Positions 12,701 to 24,193 of a stretch of 64,000 nt of DNA are shown piece by piece. Within the stretch, counting starts at the first letter, position 1. Every line of letters starts with the position of its first letter. A program made the translations under genes and the position numbers. Below the pieces are notes generated by a model. It was given only the letters and a program-made list of their open reading frames with translations, did no database searches and was not told the origin of the DNA. Origin of the DNA: Epinephelus fuscoguttatus (lineage: Eukaryota; Chordata; Actinopteri; Perciformes; Serranidae); assembly GCF_011397635.1 (NCBI RefSeq), contig NC_064758.1, forward strand, positions 18,950,013 to 19,014,012. Reading direction: 5' to 3'.

Positions 12701-14071
12701 TCACCCAGATCCTCTTAAAACAATAGCTTTAGTTCAAGGGAATGTGCTGCACTGCTGTGCAGTCACACTTGACTGAGGTAATAGTTTCACCTTAACAACC
12801 AGGGTGAACCTTGTTTTTAAAATGGTACACTCACAGTTTAGTCATGTGGGCTTGATCTATCAATAAAAATGAGACACAGACCACACTTTTTATTTTTTTA
12901 ATATTAGGTTCAACAGACTTGATTTCGCTCTGCTTACTGCCTCTGACGCAGATGTGGCAAAATCTGATAAATAGCCTGGTTTGCAGCCCTCTTATCAGTC
13001 AAAGAGATAAACATGTGTGACTGTGACTGTGAGCTTCCGGTATTTAACTAGAATTTAGGAGCCTACACACCATTCTTGCACCTTTGGACTGTGTTAACGC
13101 TCAGTTAGAAATTGCAGCACAGAGGAAAGTTTGTGAGTGCTAGAGCTATCTGTGAAGTGCTACACACAACTATAAATGGTAGTGTGTGTAATCCACCATA
13201 TTCAATTGCTACACACAACTATAAATGGTACTGAGTGTAATTCAGCATATTCAATGTAGCACATTTGCAGCCAAATGGCTCCAGGGGCATCCCATGTACA
13301 CTAGTTTTTGTAATAAACTCTCTACCCTGCACACCATCTGTAACAGCAAAGAGTATCTCCCTCCAGCACCCCACCTGTCCCCCTGGGTGAACCTCCGTCA
13401 GAGCAAAATCTTGTGTCTTACCCAAGTTAAGCCTGTCTCTTCCCCACAGCCAGCGGCCCTGCAGCTGACATCCTGCAGCAGGCTCTCCTGCCAGTGGTTG
13501 GCCACAATATCTGCTCACAGCCCGACTGGTGGTACGTCCTGGCAACAGACGAGATGGTCTGTGCTGGAGGTGATGGCATCACTGCTGGCTGTAGTGTAAG
13601 TTCATACCAGGAAATGTTAGCTCAAGGGGCAACAGTAATGAATTACATCAACTGTAAAATTTACTTCCAGCACAAGATAAAAGGCCTTTAACTTTGAAAT
13701 TGTGGAAAAGGAATCACTTCCTTGATGTCTGTATATAAGCTGCTATAGCTAATACTGTGTGTGCTGACCTGCAGGGAGACTCTGGGGGCCCCCTGAATTG
13801 CCAGAACCCTGATGGCTCCTGGGAGGTCCACGGCGTGGTGAGCTTCGGTTCTGGTCAGGGCTGCAACGTCCTCCAGAAGCCCACCGTCTTCACACAAGTC
13901 AGCTCCTACATCAAATGGATCAACACAGTGAGGAACATACTCATTTTGCGATGACCTTGCCAGTATAAACAATACAAACTGAAGGCAACAAAGCCTCGGC
14001 TCTCAAAAACAGGAAGTGTATTATAATTGTGTTTTCTATTGTTCACTCTGCAGGTTATGGCCCGCTACTGA
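9713..14071 (+). CDS. ela2-like: Elastase copy C: CELA2/CTRC-type chymotrypsin-like elastase precursor, 8 exons, complete
   Basis: Secreted pancreatic S1-family proenzyme. Exons: 9713-9752, 9935-10023, 10477-10574, 11197-11319, 12192-12328, 13450-13595, 13775-13927, 14054-14071; 804 nt, 267 aa. Signal peptide [16 protein letters not shown] differs from that shared by A and B. Propeptide CGVPTFPP, activation SR|VVAG (Ala where A and B have Gly), His73, Asp119, Ser214. Before the catalytic Ser it reads AGCSGDSGG, so Ala at 189 and Ser instead of Asn at 192. The DWWYVL loop also departs from the DWWG of A and B. These pocket changes suggest a shifted substrate choice (inference). Last exon ends Val-Met-Ala-Arg-Tyr, like copy A's Val-Met-Thr-Arg-Asn. 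It has the longest introns of the three, filled with repeats. All splice sites are GT-AG. Confidence 0.95.
11590..11950. repeat. Probable interspersed repeat in intron 4 of copy C
   Basis: Contains two 'gggggcgc' blocks around phrases such as 'gacttgaaatttgacacaca' that I associate with dispersed teleost repeats. No second copy in this window, so borders and class are unknown. The rest of introns 4 and 5 shows no gene. Confidence 0.3.
13159..13256. repeat. Two-copy 49-bp tandem repeat in intron 5 of copy C
   Basis: Units begin at 13159 and 13208 with GCTACACACAACTATAAATG and differ at only a few bases. Confidence 0.9.
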
Positions 14072-14155
14072 AGAGGCTGTTCGAGTGCTTTGGTCAGCAA
14101 TAAGAACATCTATGACTTAAAGCGTGTTGTGTCATTTGTTGCTACTGCAAAGTAA

Positions 14156-14161
14156 AATAAA
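14156..14161 (+). other. Polyadenylation signal of elastase copy C
   Basis: AATAAA 85 bases after the TGA stop at 14069-14071. Confidence 0.8.
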
Positions 14162-15151
14162 AAATGCTGTTTATCAGTGTCAACAAATGTTTGTTTGTTA
14201 ATGTAAAGCTTAAGTGCTGTCCATGACCTGGAAAAACAAGAAGCCCTTTTTTAAGATGGCCATGCAGGGCCTTGACAACTAAATGGCATCCAGATTTTTT
14301 TCTCACTTTCAGTACAGTAGCTGCATATTAACCAAGCACTGGTGAACAGTAACAAAGTTAGAAAACAGGGATGTCCAAATGTTCAGGGGGTTATGGTGCA
14401 CAAGTCAACATGGAATTACAGTACACACACAGCAAAATACACTCCTTAAACACTGGGGTTAATTAACAAATACTTCCTTTTATTTCTCATAAAATATTCA
14501 TGAGATAAATTTGTTTTTACTCTTCAGAGACAAAAAATAATTTTCCACAAACAAATTAAAACTACCATAGAAAAGCACATTTTCACAGTAAATATAAAAG
14601 AAATGAAGATTTCAGTAATAAAAAAGCAATAATAAATGAACAAACAGCAAACTTGTGCTTCGGGCACTCGTCTAAGTAAAACAGAAAGTGACAGCTAAAT
14701 CACAACACTCATTCCATCAATGTAAAACATTTCGACTATGTAGTAATAAAATCAATCGTGTAGTTAAACTGGTACTGTGCAAATGAGGTACGATGACTAT
14801 GTTTGCAGTACTGAACATGACAAAAACAAAGATTTTAATAGGCTGCATGGCGAGTTTCCACTTTGAAAATAAATCAGAGAAATGTAGATGTTGAAATGTT
14901 GGATTTAAAAACCTGAAGTGCCACAATGACCTTGTTGCCTCTTGCATGACAGTGACAGAGGAAGTTTTATTAGGAGTTTTATTTCAACACAGTGAGAAGC
15001 GGGATGACGAAGTCATTAATGAAAAGAGGAAAAAAAACTTGTGCAACTTAATGTTCAACTGAATGACTGGTATTTGGCTTCAGCTGTTCATATCAAAACA
15101 AATCTACCCTGAAGAAGAAAAAGACAGGTATTGATAAAATAATGCACGGTA
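14162..15151. other. Intergenic, no gene seen
   Basis: AT-rich, between copy C and the repeat-rich interval before TMEM51. No splice-bounded exon, RNA gene or clear repeat was recognised on either strand. Confidence 0.6.
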
Positions 15152-15529
15152 ATGGAGCTCAAACCAGCTCTCTGCACATCTGTCTTCTCTCTTGTGCTCA
15201 TTCTCTGCATACTTCTAAGTGAACACAGGGCTGCAAGTCAAGCTGTGGTTGGAGGAATGGTGATGAGCAAGCCAGTGAGCAATAGTTGCTGTTGTTTTGG
15301 CGCAGCTGCACAGTCAAAGAGTCTTTCTGTTGGTCATCTCGAGCAAAAACAAGCCCAGATTGAAGCGGAGGCTACTGCCTTCACAGCTCAACAGTGTTCA
15401 CCATGGCTACGGGGGGGGAAGGCTTTCAACTATTCACATGAGATCCTTCCATTATGCTATCACATACTTCCTCCTCTACCCGCTGTTTGCGGGAGTACAG
15501 GCAACACTTCATTGGAATACCAACATTAG
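15152..15529 (+). other. Unrecognised ORF with a signal-peptide-like start
   Basis: Opens MELKPALCTS, then a hydrophobic run VFSLVLILCILL and SEHRAASQAVVGG, which looks like a secretory leader plus cleavage site. A possible splice donor (CCA|GTGAGC) follows after Ser-Lys-Pro; beyond it the reading frame becomes cysteine-rich and uninformative. No downstream exon, TATA box or family match was recognised. It may be the first exon of a small secreted protein or plain chance. Confidence 0.2.
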
Positions 15530-15702
15530 AGCTCAGGTTCAGTCATACAATGTCAGTGAAAGCAGTGATGGTGTGAAAACAAAGGCACTTAACTTTACTT
15601 CAGCGTGTACAACTGCTGCAATCAGTTAGCATTAGCACTCCTTAAAGACTCCATGAGGTGAGACTGTCAACTTCCCACAAAATAGTTTCTTCCTAATAAG
15701 TT

Positions 15703-16078
15703 CATTCATTCATCTTCTAACTGCTTCATCCTCTTGGGGGTCCCAGGGGGGCTGGAACCTATCCCAGCTGATGTCGGGTGAGAGGCAGGGTACACCCTGG
15801 ACAGGTCGCCAGACTATCACAGGGCTGACACATAGAGACAAACAACCATTCACACTCACATTCACACCTACGGACAATTTAGAGTTATCAATTAACCTAG
15901 TCCCCAATCTGCATGTCTTTGGACTGTGGGAGGAAGCCGGAGCGCCTGGAGAGAGCCCACGCTGACACGGGGAGAGCATGCGGGCTCTGCACGGGGGGAC
16001 TCCCTCGCCCGGGATCGAGCCGGCAACCCTCTTGCTGTGAGGCGACAGTGCTAACCACCACACCACCGTGCCGCCCCC
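15703..16078 (-). mobile_element. tRNA-derived SINE, minus orientation, with 12-bp target duplication
   Basis: Flanked by perfect TCCTAATAAGTT copies at 15691-15702 and 16079-16090. On the minus strand the head reads GGGCGGCACGGTGGTGTGGT, then a tRNA-like A box (TGGTGTGGTGG) and B box (GGTTCGATCCC). The tail carries ATGAATGAA repeats. Same family as 22241-22603 and 24819-25143. Confidence 0.9.
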
Positions 16079-16289
16079 TCCTAATAAGTTATTTCTCTTA
16101 AAAAGCAACCTAATGATGACCATTGATACTGTACTAGTAGGTATAAATATACATTTTATGCATTAAATCCTTAACAGAGCACCCTCTTGTAGAGAGGCCA
16201 AGACCCTCCATGTCTGGTGGACAACCATGGGACCTAAACTCAGAAAAAAATATGTACAGTAGTCAATGAGAAGAGACAATTAATTTTTG

Positions 16290-16640
16290 ATCCCCTCAAA
16301 ATGTCAAGAAAGAAAGTCAAGAAAGTTGCAGTTTGTTCTGAAACTGTAAAAGTATACGTTAAAATGCGTATTTAGGAAGACTACACAAGTCACGTAGGTA
16401 ACGTCATACTTTCTCTCTCGCTGTGTTTTGTACGACATGAACTCACACGAGAAACAGGACTTGCTCCCAGCTGAAAAAAAGGCCAAGGGTCACCAGATTA
16501 AACACATCAAGCAAGATAACATTATGTTTTGTGCTTGAAACATAGCTATGTTAGCTAGCTAGCTGGCTAGCAGGCGTTGGTGACATGTATATTATGCGAT
16601 AAAAAAAGATGTAGTCTAGTTCACTGAACAGTTTCACACA
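16290..16640. repeat. Dispersed repeat, related to 45975-46380
   Basis: Shares in the same order 'acagtttgtt', 'aaaactgt(t)aaagtata', 'tttctctct', 'gaactcacacgag' and 'ataatgtta'/'ataacatta' blocks with the stretch at 45975-46380. Diverged; ends and class unknown. Confidence 0.5.
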
Positions 16641-16930
16641 AAACCAAAATGTACTACCAGAAACTGCGACTTTCTTGATTTGAAAAAACATGTTGTTATT
16701 CAACATGTGTTATTCATGGCACAATTCAAACTGGATTTTTTTTTTCTTGTCTCTCGCCTTTAACAACTGTACATAGTTTCCAAATTAAGGTCCCGTACAA
16801 AGGATGGGCTTTGCCTCTCTATTCTCTACCTAACTGACAGCCAGCTAGTTTACACTTTTGAATAGCTGTTTGGTCGTATGTTCACAACTGACTCCAGAGC
16901 TAATTGTTCAGTTTTTAGCACAGACTGTAT

Positions 16931-17010
16931 GGTCGTCTAATGTGAGCATGCTGCCTGCCTGGCGCCAAATGGTCGTCTAATGTGAGCATGCTGCCTGCCT
17001 GGCACCAAAG
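16931..17010. repeat. Two-copy 40-bp tandem duplication
   Basis: Units start at 16931 and 16971 with GGTCGTCTAATGTGAGCATG and are nearly identical, so the duplication looks recent. Confidence 0.95.
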
Positions 17011-17061
17011 GAGGGAGGGAGGGAGGGAGGTAGGGAGGTAGGTAGGTAGGTAGGTAGGTAA
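17010..17061 (+). repeat. (GGGA)n/(GGTA)n microsatellite
   Basis: GGGA units pass into GGTA units directly after the 40-bp duplication. Confidence 0.95.
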
Positions 17062-17161
17062 AGTAAAGATACTAACTTAAGGCACATTTAATAAAACAAC
17101 TAACCACAGAAATTCAGTGATTTTAGCCCATGTCCTGCTTAGTAAAGAAATACCCACAACT

Positions 17162-18043
17162 TTAAAGGGATAGTTTGGGTTTTTTTTAAATTAGGTTGTA
17201 TGGGGTACTTATCTATAGACAGTGTATTAATACACTAGATAGTGGTTAGCATGCCCCGAGTTTGGAGAAGCAGGAAGGAGTACTGACACAGAAGCTAAGC
17301 AATGTACTGCTGTGGACAGGGTCAGCAGCTTACCTTATTTAAGCCACCTAAAAAAAAATCAATACCAGTTTAAGTGTACGCTATATTTAAAAATATTTTA
17401 ACCATGTTACCCCACCCTCAGACAGTGAATTCTGATGGGGAACTGAAGCCGTTACATCACTCTCTTCAAAGCCAGACCCCGCTGACAAAAACAGTAATTT
17501 AACATTGCTGAAGACAGGAAGTGCTGGTCAAGCAACATAAAAAAAATAGTGTTTGAGCATATGCTACATTGAAAGTATTTTCACTGCTGTACTTTGCTGG
17601 AGACAGATGGGTAAGCCGTTAAAGTAATCTATTCCCCAACGATGATCTTAGTTCGCAGAACACAGGAGCTGCTGGTCCAGCTGCCTTGATCTGTTAGTTA
17701 GCTTGTGTTACTGTTTGACTTTGGTGAATCCAAACTACCCCCTTTAAATGGCAAAGTCACACAATAAAACAAAGACAATAACTGATCGAGGTATCAGCAG
17801 CTCCTGTGTTCAGCAAGATTAAATCACTGTTTTTCTTAATGGAGTCTGGATTTGAAGATGGATTTGATTTGTTTGACTGAAAACAAAGGGGTGAAAATAT
17901 TCTAAATTAAGTGTACACTTGATTGTTTTGGGTGGGTCTCCAAACTGGGGACATACCAACTGACATCTACTGTGTGTAATACACTGACTATGGATAAGTA
18001 CCTCAAACAACCCCAATTCAAACGACCTGAATTATCCCTTTAA
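17162..18043. mobile_element. TTAA-flanked MITE with inverted ends
   Basis: Begins TTAAAGGGATAGTTTGGGTT and ends with the inverted AGGGATAATTCAGG, with TTAA at both ends. The interior ('aagccacctaaaaaaaaatc', 'gtttaagtgtacgctatatt') matches the element at 51364-52726. No coding capacity seen. Confidence 0.8.
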
Positions 18044-19210
18044 CCTCGTGAACAGCTGTTTCATTTTGGCCTTCCGTTCATTCCACCAGACTTTGTACTG
18101 CGTAGGGTTTTGTCTTTCTAAGGAGAAACATAAAACTTGGCTTTTCTCTTAAATATGCTGCTGTACTGGATGGTAACATTTGAGTGACTTGATACTTCTA
18201 AGATAAAACAAGTGACACTTTGTTGGCATTCAACAATTTCAACTCCCATTGGGGTTTGGTAGAGTGCCTGTTGCTAAGAGTCATGGGAGCTGTAGCTGAT
18301 AAATTCCAACAAAGCTCTGTTTTATCATGGTTACAAGTAGACAATTCTTAAATGGTGCTGTCCAGTGGTCACCCAGTGCCATGTTTCAGCTTTTCAAGGA
18401 GACCGATAAAGAAAGCCATCTGACGCAAAGCTAATATGGAAGCAGGGAGGGACTTCAGCAGTAGCCTCTCTCCAACACTGAGCAGCATTTACCAGAATAG
18501 TTGCTTATTTGCTGTAGAGCTCTAGAAGACCCGGAGGGACTATGTTGTTGACAGTGAGGGAGAGTGTCTGTGCATACCACAGCAGGTCAGGCCAGCTAAG
18601 CACATACAATGCTCAGTCACACACCATGAAGCCTACATTTGGTCAACCACTGGCAATAGTAATCCAAAGCCTCCCAGGGTGAGACACAGCCCAAGCAGCA
18701 GCTACTTTACAAAATGAGCGCCCTGCATGTATCTACTTAAGTGTGCACACAAATCCTCACCATAACCAGTCAGTGGTGTCCCGTGATGACAGTCAGTGCA
18801 GAGTGGAGAACATTAACATAATGCAAAATGGAAAATGACTGAGATAAAGGAAAACTGCCTTTGGTGTTTGCTTTTAATCCAATGTGCCACCGCGTGACAG
18901 AATCAGTCAAACTGTGAAGAAGGCTCCAGTAACTGTGTCCATTACTATCGGTCCGTATCTGTTTCAGAGATCCAAAATTTAAAAAAGGTTTCTGTATTTC
19001 ATGATTTGGAGCGATGTGGCACAAGAGAAGAGTTAGAACAGATGCTGTATTTTCTAAAAAAAAAAAAATACAAAGTGCCTCTGAGAATGTTCTGCAAGAA
19101 AGGCCATCTTCAAGTCTTAAAACCACAGATCCAGATCCAGATCCATGACAGGTGATCATGGAGGACTCCAGGAGTTTCAGTAGATTGTTTTAAACACCAT
19201 CAGCTTGATC
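18044..19210 (-). other. Probable 3' UTR and downstream flank of TMEM51
   Basis: Follows the TMEM51 stop on the minus strand. I saw no other gene and no clear poly(A) signal, so where the transcript ends is not known. Confidence 0.35.
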
Positions 19211-20804
19211 TCAGATCGGAGGGACTTTATCCTCATACTGCGGCGGAGGGGTGAGTGGCTCTATACTGAATCCAGCCGGCGGCTGAGAGTTATCAGTGTT
19301 TTTCATGTGCAGCTTCTCTGATTTAATCCTGCGGATCTTGATAGGGAGGAGCTTGCGGGTGTTTTTCCCAGCTCTGCGATTTGATGTGGAAGCAGCAGCA
19401 CTGGGAGCTGTGGGAGCACTGGAAGCTGGAGCAGGCTGTGCTCCGGTTGGTGTGACCTCTGGCCCCTCGAATTCATACTGTACACCATCAACTTGGACAA
19501 GGTCATCGTAGGAAGGTAGCTGGGAGGTGCTTGGGCGAAGGTTGCTCTGACGGACAGGGTACTGGCCACTGCCTACTGCCTCTTCATAGCTAGGTACAGC
19601 GTAGCGTTGGGCTTGTTCCTCAGCACTGCAGACATTTAGAGACACATAAAGACATGAATGACACACATCAACATGTTTATGTAATCATTATGTGTACTCT
19701 GCTAGGTCCTGTACTGGAGTGCTGCAAAAATGAGTCCTGTAAACAAGTTTGCACTTTTACAATACTGGTTCCCTCGTCTCAAAGTCAGTGGAGTTTTTGA
19801 ATGGGTTTTTGGTTAAGACAAGCTTAAGAGATTTTCACGTTTTGTTCCACAAAACCGATTTACTCACAAATCCACCTTTACAGCCTTGTTGATTTTGTAC
19901 TCCTGCTACAATTTTTTGGGTCGTCTATGAAAAAGAATGTGAAACTGGCAAATGACACAGCCATGACCACCAGCAAAGATAAGGTCACACTAACAGGAAA
20001 GGCTTTTGTAGAAGAGCTCAGTGTGCAAAAGTCAAATTACAAGTTGAAGGTAGGGCTGGGGGACATAGTGAAAATCAAATATCACAGTGCGATGATATTG
20101 TATGTATGTATGTATGCGTTGTACTGGTGCTTCCACAAAATATTTACACAATGAGATTTTTGATAAATAATCATCAGCAATGTGGAGATAATGACTAAAT
20201 GAGCAAAAGCTACAGTCTGGTGCAGCCTTTACAATACGGAAAAGACAACATTTACGACATTATGATATCCACAATCTCATTTGACATCTAGCCTTTTTTC
20301 ATGATATTGATATATTGGCCAGCCTTAGCTTTGTGATTGTGACACTGAAGTCATGCAACCATGGTGTAGTTTGTTTATAGCTTAACACTGGCTTTGTAGC
20401 TCTAGTGATTGCATTTATGCTTCAAAAATTATAAAAGTGATATTCATTTGTGAAGATTATCTTGCTGAATAGAACGTGCAAGTATCATAAACTTTGCCAC
20501 GGATCTTATTTGCTGCAATAATGCAAAATCCCATCTGCTTTTTGTCAAAAGGAACAAACAAAATATTAACTTCTGGTTTGGCCTACAATAAAATATCATC
20601 CCTGCAGCACTCTATATATAATTGTTATTCTCAAATGTGTCATGTTAAATGTAGAGCATATTGCCTGTTTGACTATAAATCACTCTCTGTGATTTATAGT
20701 CAAATATGTGCTAGCTCTCACAAAATATTCAAGATGTGACAGCCTGACATCGAACAGCATGGACTTGACGAGCTGTGATGTCAGTATATATATGTATATA
20801 TATG

Positions 20805-20895
<91 letters not shown>

Positions 20896-21719
20896 GTACA
20901 TATGTAAAAAAGCAAACATGGTTGTTACTAAATGGAAAATTGTTAGCTTCTTGAATTAAAAATGTTCTCAGAACTTTTAATAGGCATATGGCCTCTGTAA
21001 CTTGACAAGAAGAAAGCCAGATACAGTTTTAATGGATTATCCATCTAATCACTGATTTTTATAATACACTGAAAATAAGTAATTTTGCTCATATAACAGA
21101 GAGAAGATGTATAATCTGTTGAGAATTTTTTTTGAGCAAACAAAATAAACCACCATTTTTTCAAACATGCACAAAATAATTAGTTTACCTGATCTTATTC
21201 ATTTTCTGCTCAATGACATAACAATAAAAATCAGTTTGTCAGTTTGATCAAAGGTCCAAATCCTGTTTAGCCAGAAAGCCATGATTGGACTCACGTTTCT
21301 CTGTCTTCCTGCTGCCGAGCTGCCTCTGCTCCTTGGTTCTGCCTCTCCAGGAGCCTCTGCTGCTCCCGCTGCTTGTTCCTCATTCCCAGACACAAGGACA
21401 GCAGCAGCATGGCCACCCCAGATCCCACCAAGACAAAGGCCACAGAGGACGCTTTATGTTTCCTGTCACCGGTATCACCCACTCCACCCGAACTGCCGCT
21501 GCTGCTGCTGCTGCTATTACCAGCCGCGTCAGCAGGTACCACGCTCCACACAATCATCACGATACCGAGGGCGACAAGCCCCACCCCCAGAGCACATAAT
21601 GCATACTGGGAACCTGAGTTTCCACTGCTTTCACTGCTGCTGTTGTTGTTGTGGTTGTTGGTGCCAGTGCCTCCTGCTCTGTCAAGGGGGCTTGGTGGTC
21701 CAGCCACACTAGAACGCAT
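19211..21719 (-). CDS. tmem51: TMEM51, two-pass transmembrane protein 51, complete
   Basis: Coding exons 21719-21295 (425 nt) and 19625-19211 (415 nt), joined in frame across a split Thr codon; 279 aa against 253 in human. The first exon begins at 21768 after a CTCTACAG acceptor, so a 5' UTR exon lies upstream. TM1 about residues 39-62 ([20 protein letters not shown]), a loop with an N-S-S glycosylation sequon, TM2 about 90-112 ([20 protein letters not shown]). The cytoplasmic tail has VPSYEE, LPSYDD, the basic block [14 protein letters not shown] and the end [13 protein letters not shown]. This tail is almost the same in mammalian TMEM51 and identifies the gene. PPxY/LPSY-like motifs could bind WW-domain proteins (inference); the molecular role is poorly known. 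The N-terminus is longer than in human and Asn/Ser-rich from trinucleotide repeats. Neighbour KAZN lies upstream on the same strand, as in mammals. Confidence 0.95.
20784..20890. repeat. (TA)n microsatellite with TATG interruptions, TMEM51 intron
   Basis: Nearly pure TA with short ATGTATG breaks, self-complementary. The open frames across it on both strands are meaningless. Confidence 0.95.
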
Positions 21720-22240
21720 CTTATCAGTCCCTTAACTTCAGTCAAACAAGCTCCAGTGAGGTCAAAAGCTGTAGAGAGAAAAGCACATGAGGTCAGACAA
21801 AAACTGAAAAACCTATATCAGAATGTCACAGAAAACAAACCAAAAAATCGAAATGTGTAACATCATTCCTGGTCTGTCTGTAAAATACCACTCACACTGA
21901 AAAGACACACACAATAAGCCTCCTTACTCCTCTGACATTTATCTATATCTGAAGTGGTGTGGCTCTCTCGAGTCAGAGCTAACCTGTCAAATAAAGATGC
22001 TGCTGCCTCTCAGAGATTTGTTCTTTATGAGAGGCCAAACCCATTTCTCCAATTTCATTGGAGTAAAAATACCTCTGCAGATCCTTCTGTGAATGGGTGT
22101 GTTACACAGTAAATATTTACAGCAGACTGGCCTTTCAACGTCACTAGTTACCCATTGTCAAAGGTTTGCTTTGTAACTTTATTCTTCCATCTTTAAAATC
22201 TTACATTGATCAAACATTAAAAGAAATATGATTAATCTAG

Positions 22241-22603
22241 GGGCGGCACGGTGGTGTGGTGGTTAGCACTCTCGCCTCACAGCAAGAGGGTTGCCGGTTC
22301 AAATCCGGGCTTGGGAGCCCTTCTGTGCAGAGTTTGCATGTTCTCCCCGTGTCAGCGTGGGTTCTCTCCGGGCACTCCGGCTTCCTCCCACAGTCCAAAG
22401 ACATGCAGATTGGGGACTAGGTTAATTGGTAACTCTAAATTGTCCATGAGTGTTAATGTGAGTGTGAGTGGCTGTCTGTCTCTATGTGTCAGCCCTTCAA
22501 TAGTCTGGTGACCTGTCCAGGGTGTACCCTGCCTCTTGCCCGATGTCAGCTGGGATAGGCTCCAGCCCCCCCGCGACCCTCAAGAGGATGAAGCGGTTAG
22601 AAG
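22241..22603 (+). mobile_element. tRNA-derived SINE, plus orientation, with 13-bp target duplication
   Basis: Flanked by ATGATTAATCTAG at 22228-22240 and 22604-22616. Head GGGCGGCACGGTGGTGTGGT, A box and B box (GGTTCAAATCC), then the body shared with 15703-16078. The whole element, with polymerase III promoter boxes, is present. Confidence 0.9.
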
Positions 22604-22616
22604 ATGATTAATCTAG

Positions 22617-24111
22617 CATTAATTTAAAGTGGACATTGTTGACTTGGTTTTTTGATTCATGCAGGATTGTTGGTTATTGTTTGTGAACACACTCATCAGT
22701 AAAAGTGAAAGTAAAAGTCAACCCAAGATTAAGTCTCATTTGGTGTTTCATTTCATTCATTCCCTTTGCGTTTGTTGGTGTTGTGTCTCTCGGATGCCTG
22801 CTGCTTATGGTCTGGAAGCTAGTCTGAACCTTTTTTGAAAACCTGACTTCACCTGTGCTGTGTGGGGGACACGCCCATAAACATCTCAAACATAGAAAAT
22901 AAGAAAATAATCCAGGCAGAGGATAGAGGAGTCTGCAGAAATATACACCAAGTGGGTGAGCGGGTCATAAGTGATGACTGAGAGGAACTACTTCTGTATG
23001 AGTCTTGCATAATATATCTTTAAATTTTTATTATGATGTAAATGTCCAGTGTTTCCCCTACCATTATATTAGGGGGGTGCCTCCTACGCCTGTACGCATT
23101 TATTTCTTATAAAACAAATGTTTGTTTTATGGACATGTCTATGAACTGTTTTGTGGCCCTGCCTGAACCTGAGCATTCGTAAGACCTTAAAAAACAATGG
23201 TCTTTCCCCATCCAAGTGGATAAATGACCCAACACGATGTCAAGATATTGCTAATCCAATCATCTATACATATTTGATTCAATCACCAGCTATCATTGGG
23301 CTCAGTGTTGTCTGTAAATACACAGCCTGTTAACAAACAACTGTTTGATCTAGGCTGAGATTCAGTCAGAAACGCCAGTCTGGTGCTGCTACACTGAATG
23401 AGTCAGTCTGACTGTACTGCAGCCGTCTCCCACTCAAGTTAGCTGTCTATCAGAAGTTACTGTGAGCAGCAGCATTCACTACACTGATAGAGACTAGTCA
23501 TCTAAACGTGCCTCAAATCTCAGTGTGAAAGCCTTGGTTAACACAAAGGCCTCCTTATGTGACAGTGGTCTATGCCTTGGAGACAAAGCCTTTCTATCTT
23601 CTATCTTTAAGGACATGGCAGGGGAGCAAACCGAACATTAATATTTTGGGATTTACCGTTGGTGCCACTAACACAACAAGTCAGCATATTTTTCCCCAAA
23701 TGAGGGTGTGGTGATTAAAGCCTGCTCTGGATGACATATTGCCAGTTTGATGCATGCAACTCTGTCTGCCACTGGGTTAATGAAGGCCCAGTTAATGTCA
23801 AAAAGAAAGTGTGTCAACAACTGCCAGGAAGGGGGCAGCACTTTAGTTTTCCACAGTAGGTATCAGTAGCTATTATGAAAGATTGCTTTTAGATTCCTTG
23901 CAACATATACCTGGAATGAACTGCAGTGTACTTTGAAGCTTGATACTCTGGTTCCAATGCGTCAATTCAGAAATCTAGTCTAGTACACATATATATTTAT
24001 ATTGTGCTACATTGCACTTTTTAAATTGATAGTTTTATTCTATGTTGCTATTTGTGTACTCAGGTCTCTCTCTTGAAAATGAGATCTCCATCTCAACACG
24101 ACCTACCTGAT

Positions 24112-24112
<1 letters not shown>
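22617..24112. other. TMEM51 5' intron, no gene seen
   Basis: No supported exon on either strand. Anonymous intron sequence between the SINE and the TA repeat. Confidence 0.5.

Positions 24113-24188
<76 letters not shown>
24113..24188. repeat. (TA)n microsatellite at the Tc1 insertion site
   Basis: Pure TA repeat ending one base before the Tc1-like element; a similar TA stretch resumes after 24761. Confidence 0.95.

Positions 24189-24189
<1 letters not shown>

Positions 24190-24193
<4 letters not shown>

Noticed and set aside
15710-16123. 137-residue minus ORF and similar frames over SINEs (22251-22511, 24888-25142)
   Set aside because: They fall entirely in tRNA-derived SINE sequence; the similar peptides come from the repeat.
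16937-17061. CRISPR-like direct repeats
   Set aside because: Only two tandem units without spacers, in a vertebrate genome; simple tandem duplication plus microsatellite.
20680-20959. Tyr/Ile-rich ORFs across (TA)n, also at 24035-24305
   Set aside because: Translation of dinucleotide repeat on both strands, no coding meaning.
22241-22320. tRNA gene
   Set aside because: A and B boxes are present but the cloverleaf is not kept and a SINE body with target duplications follows.
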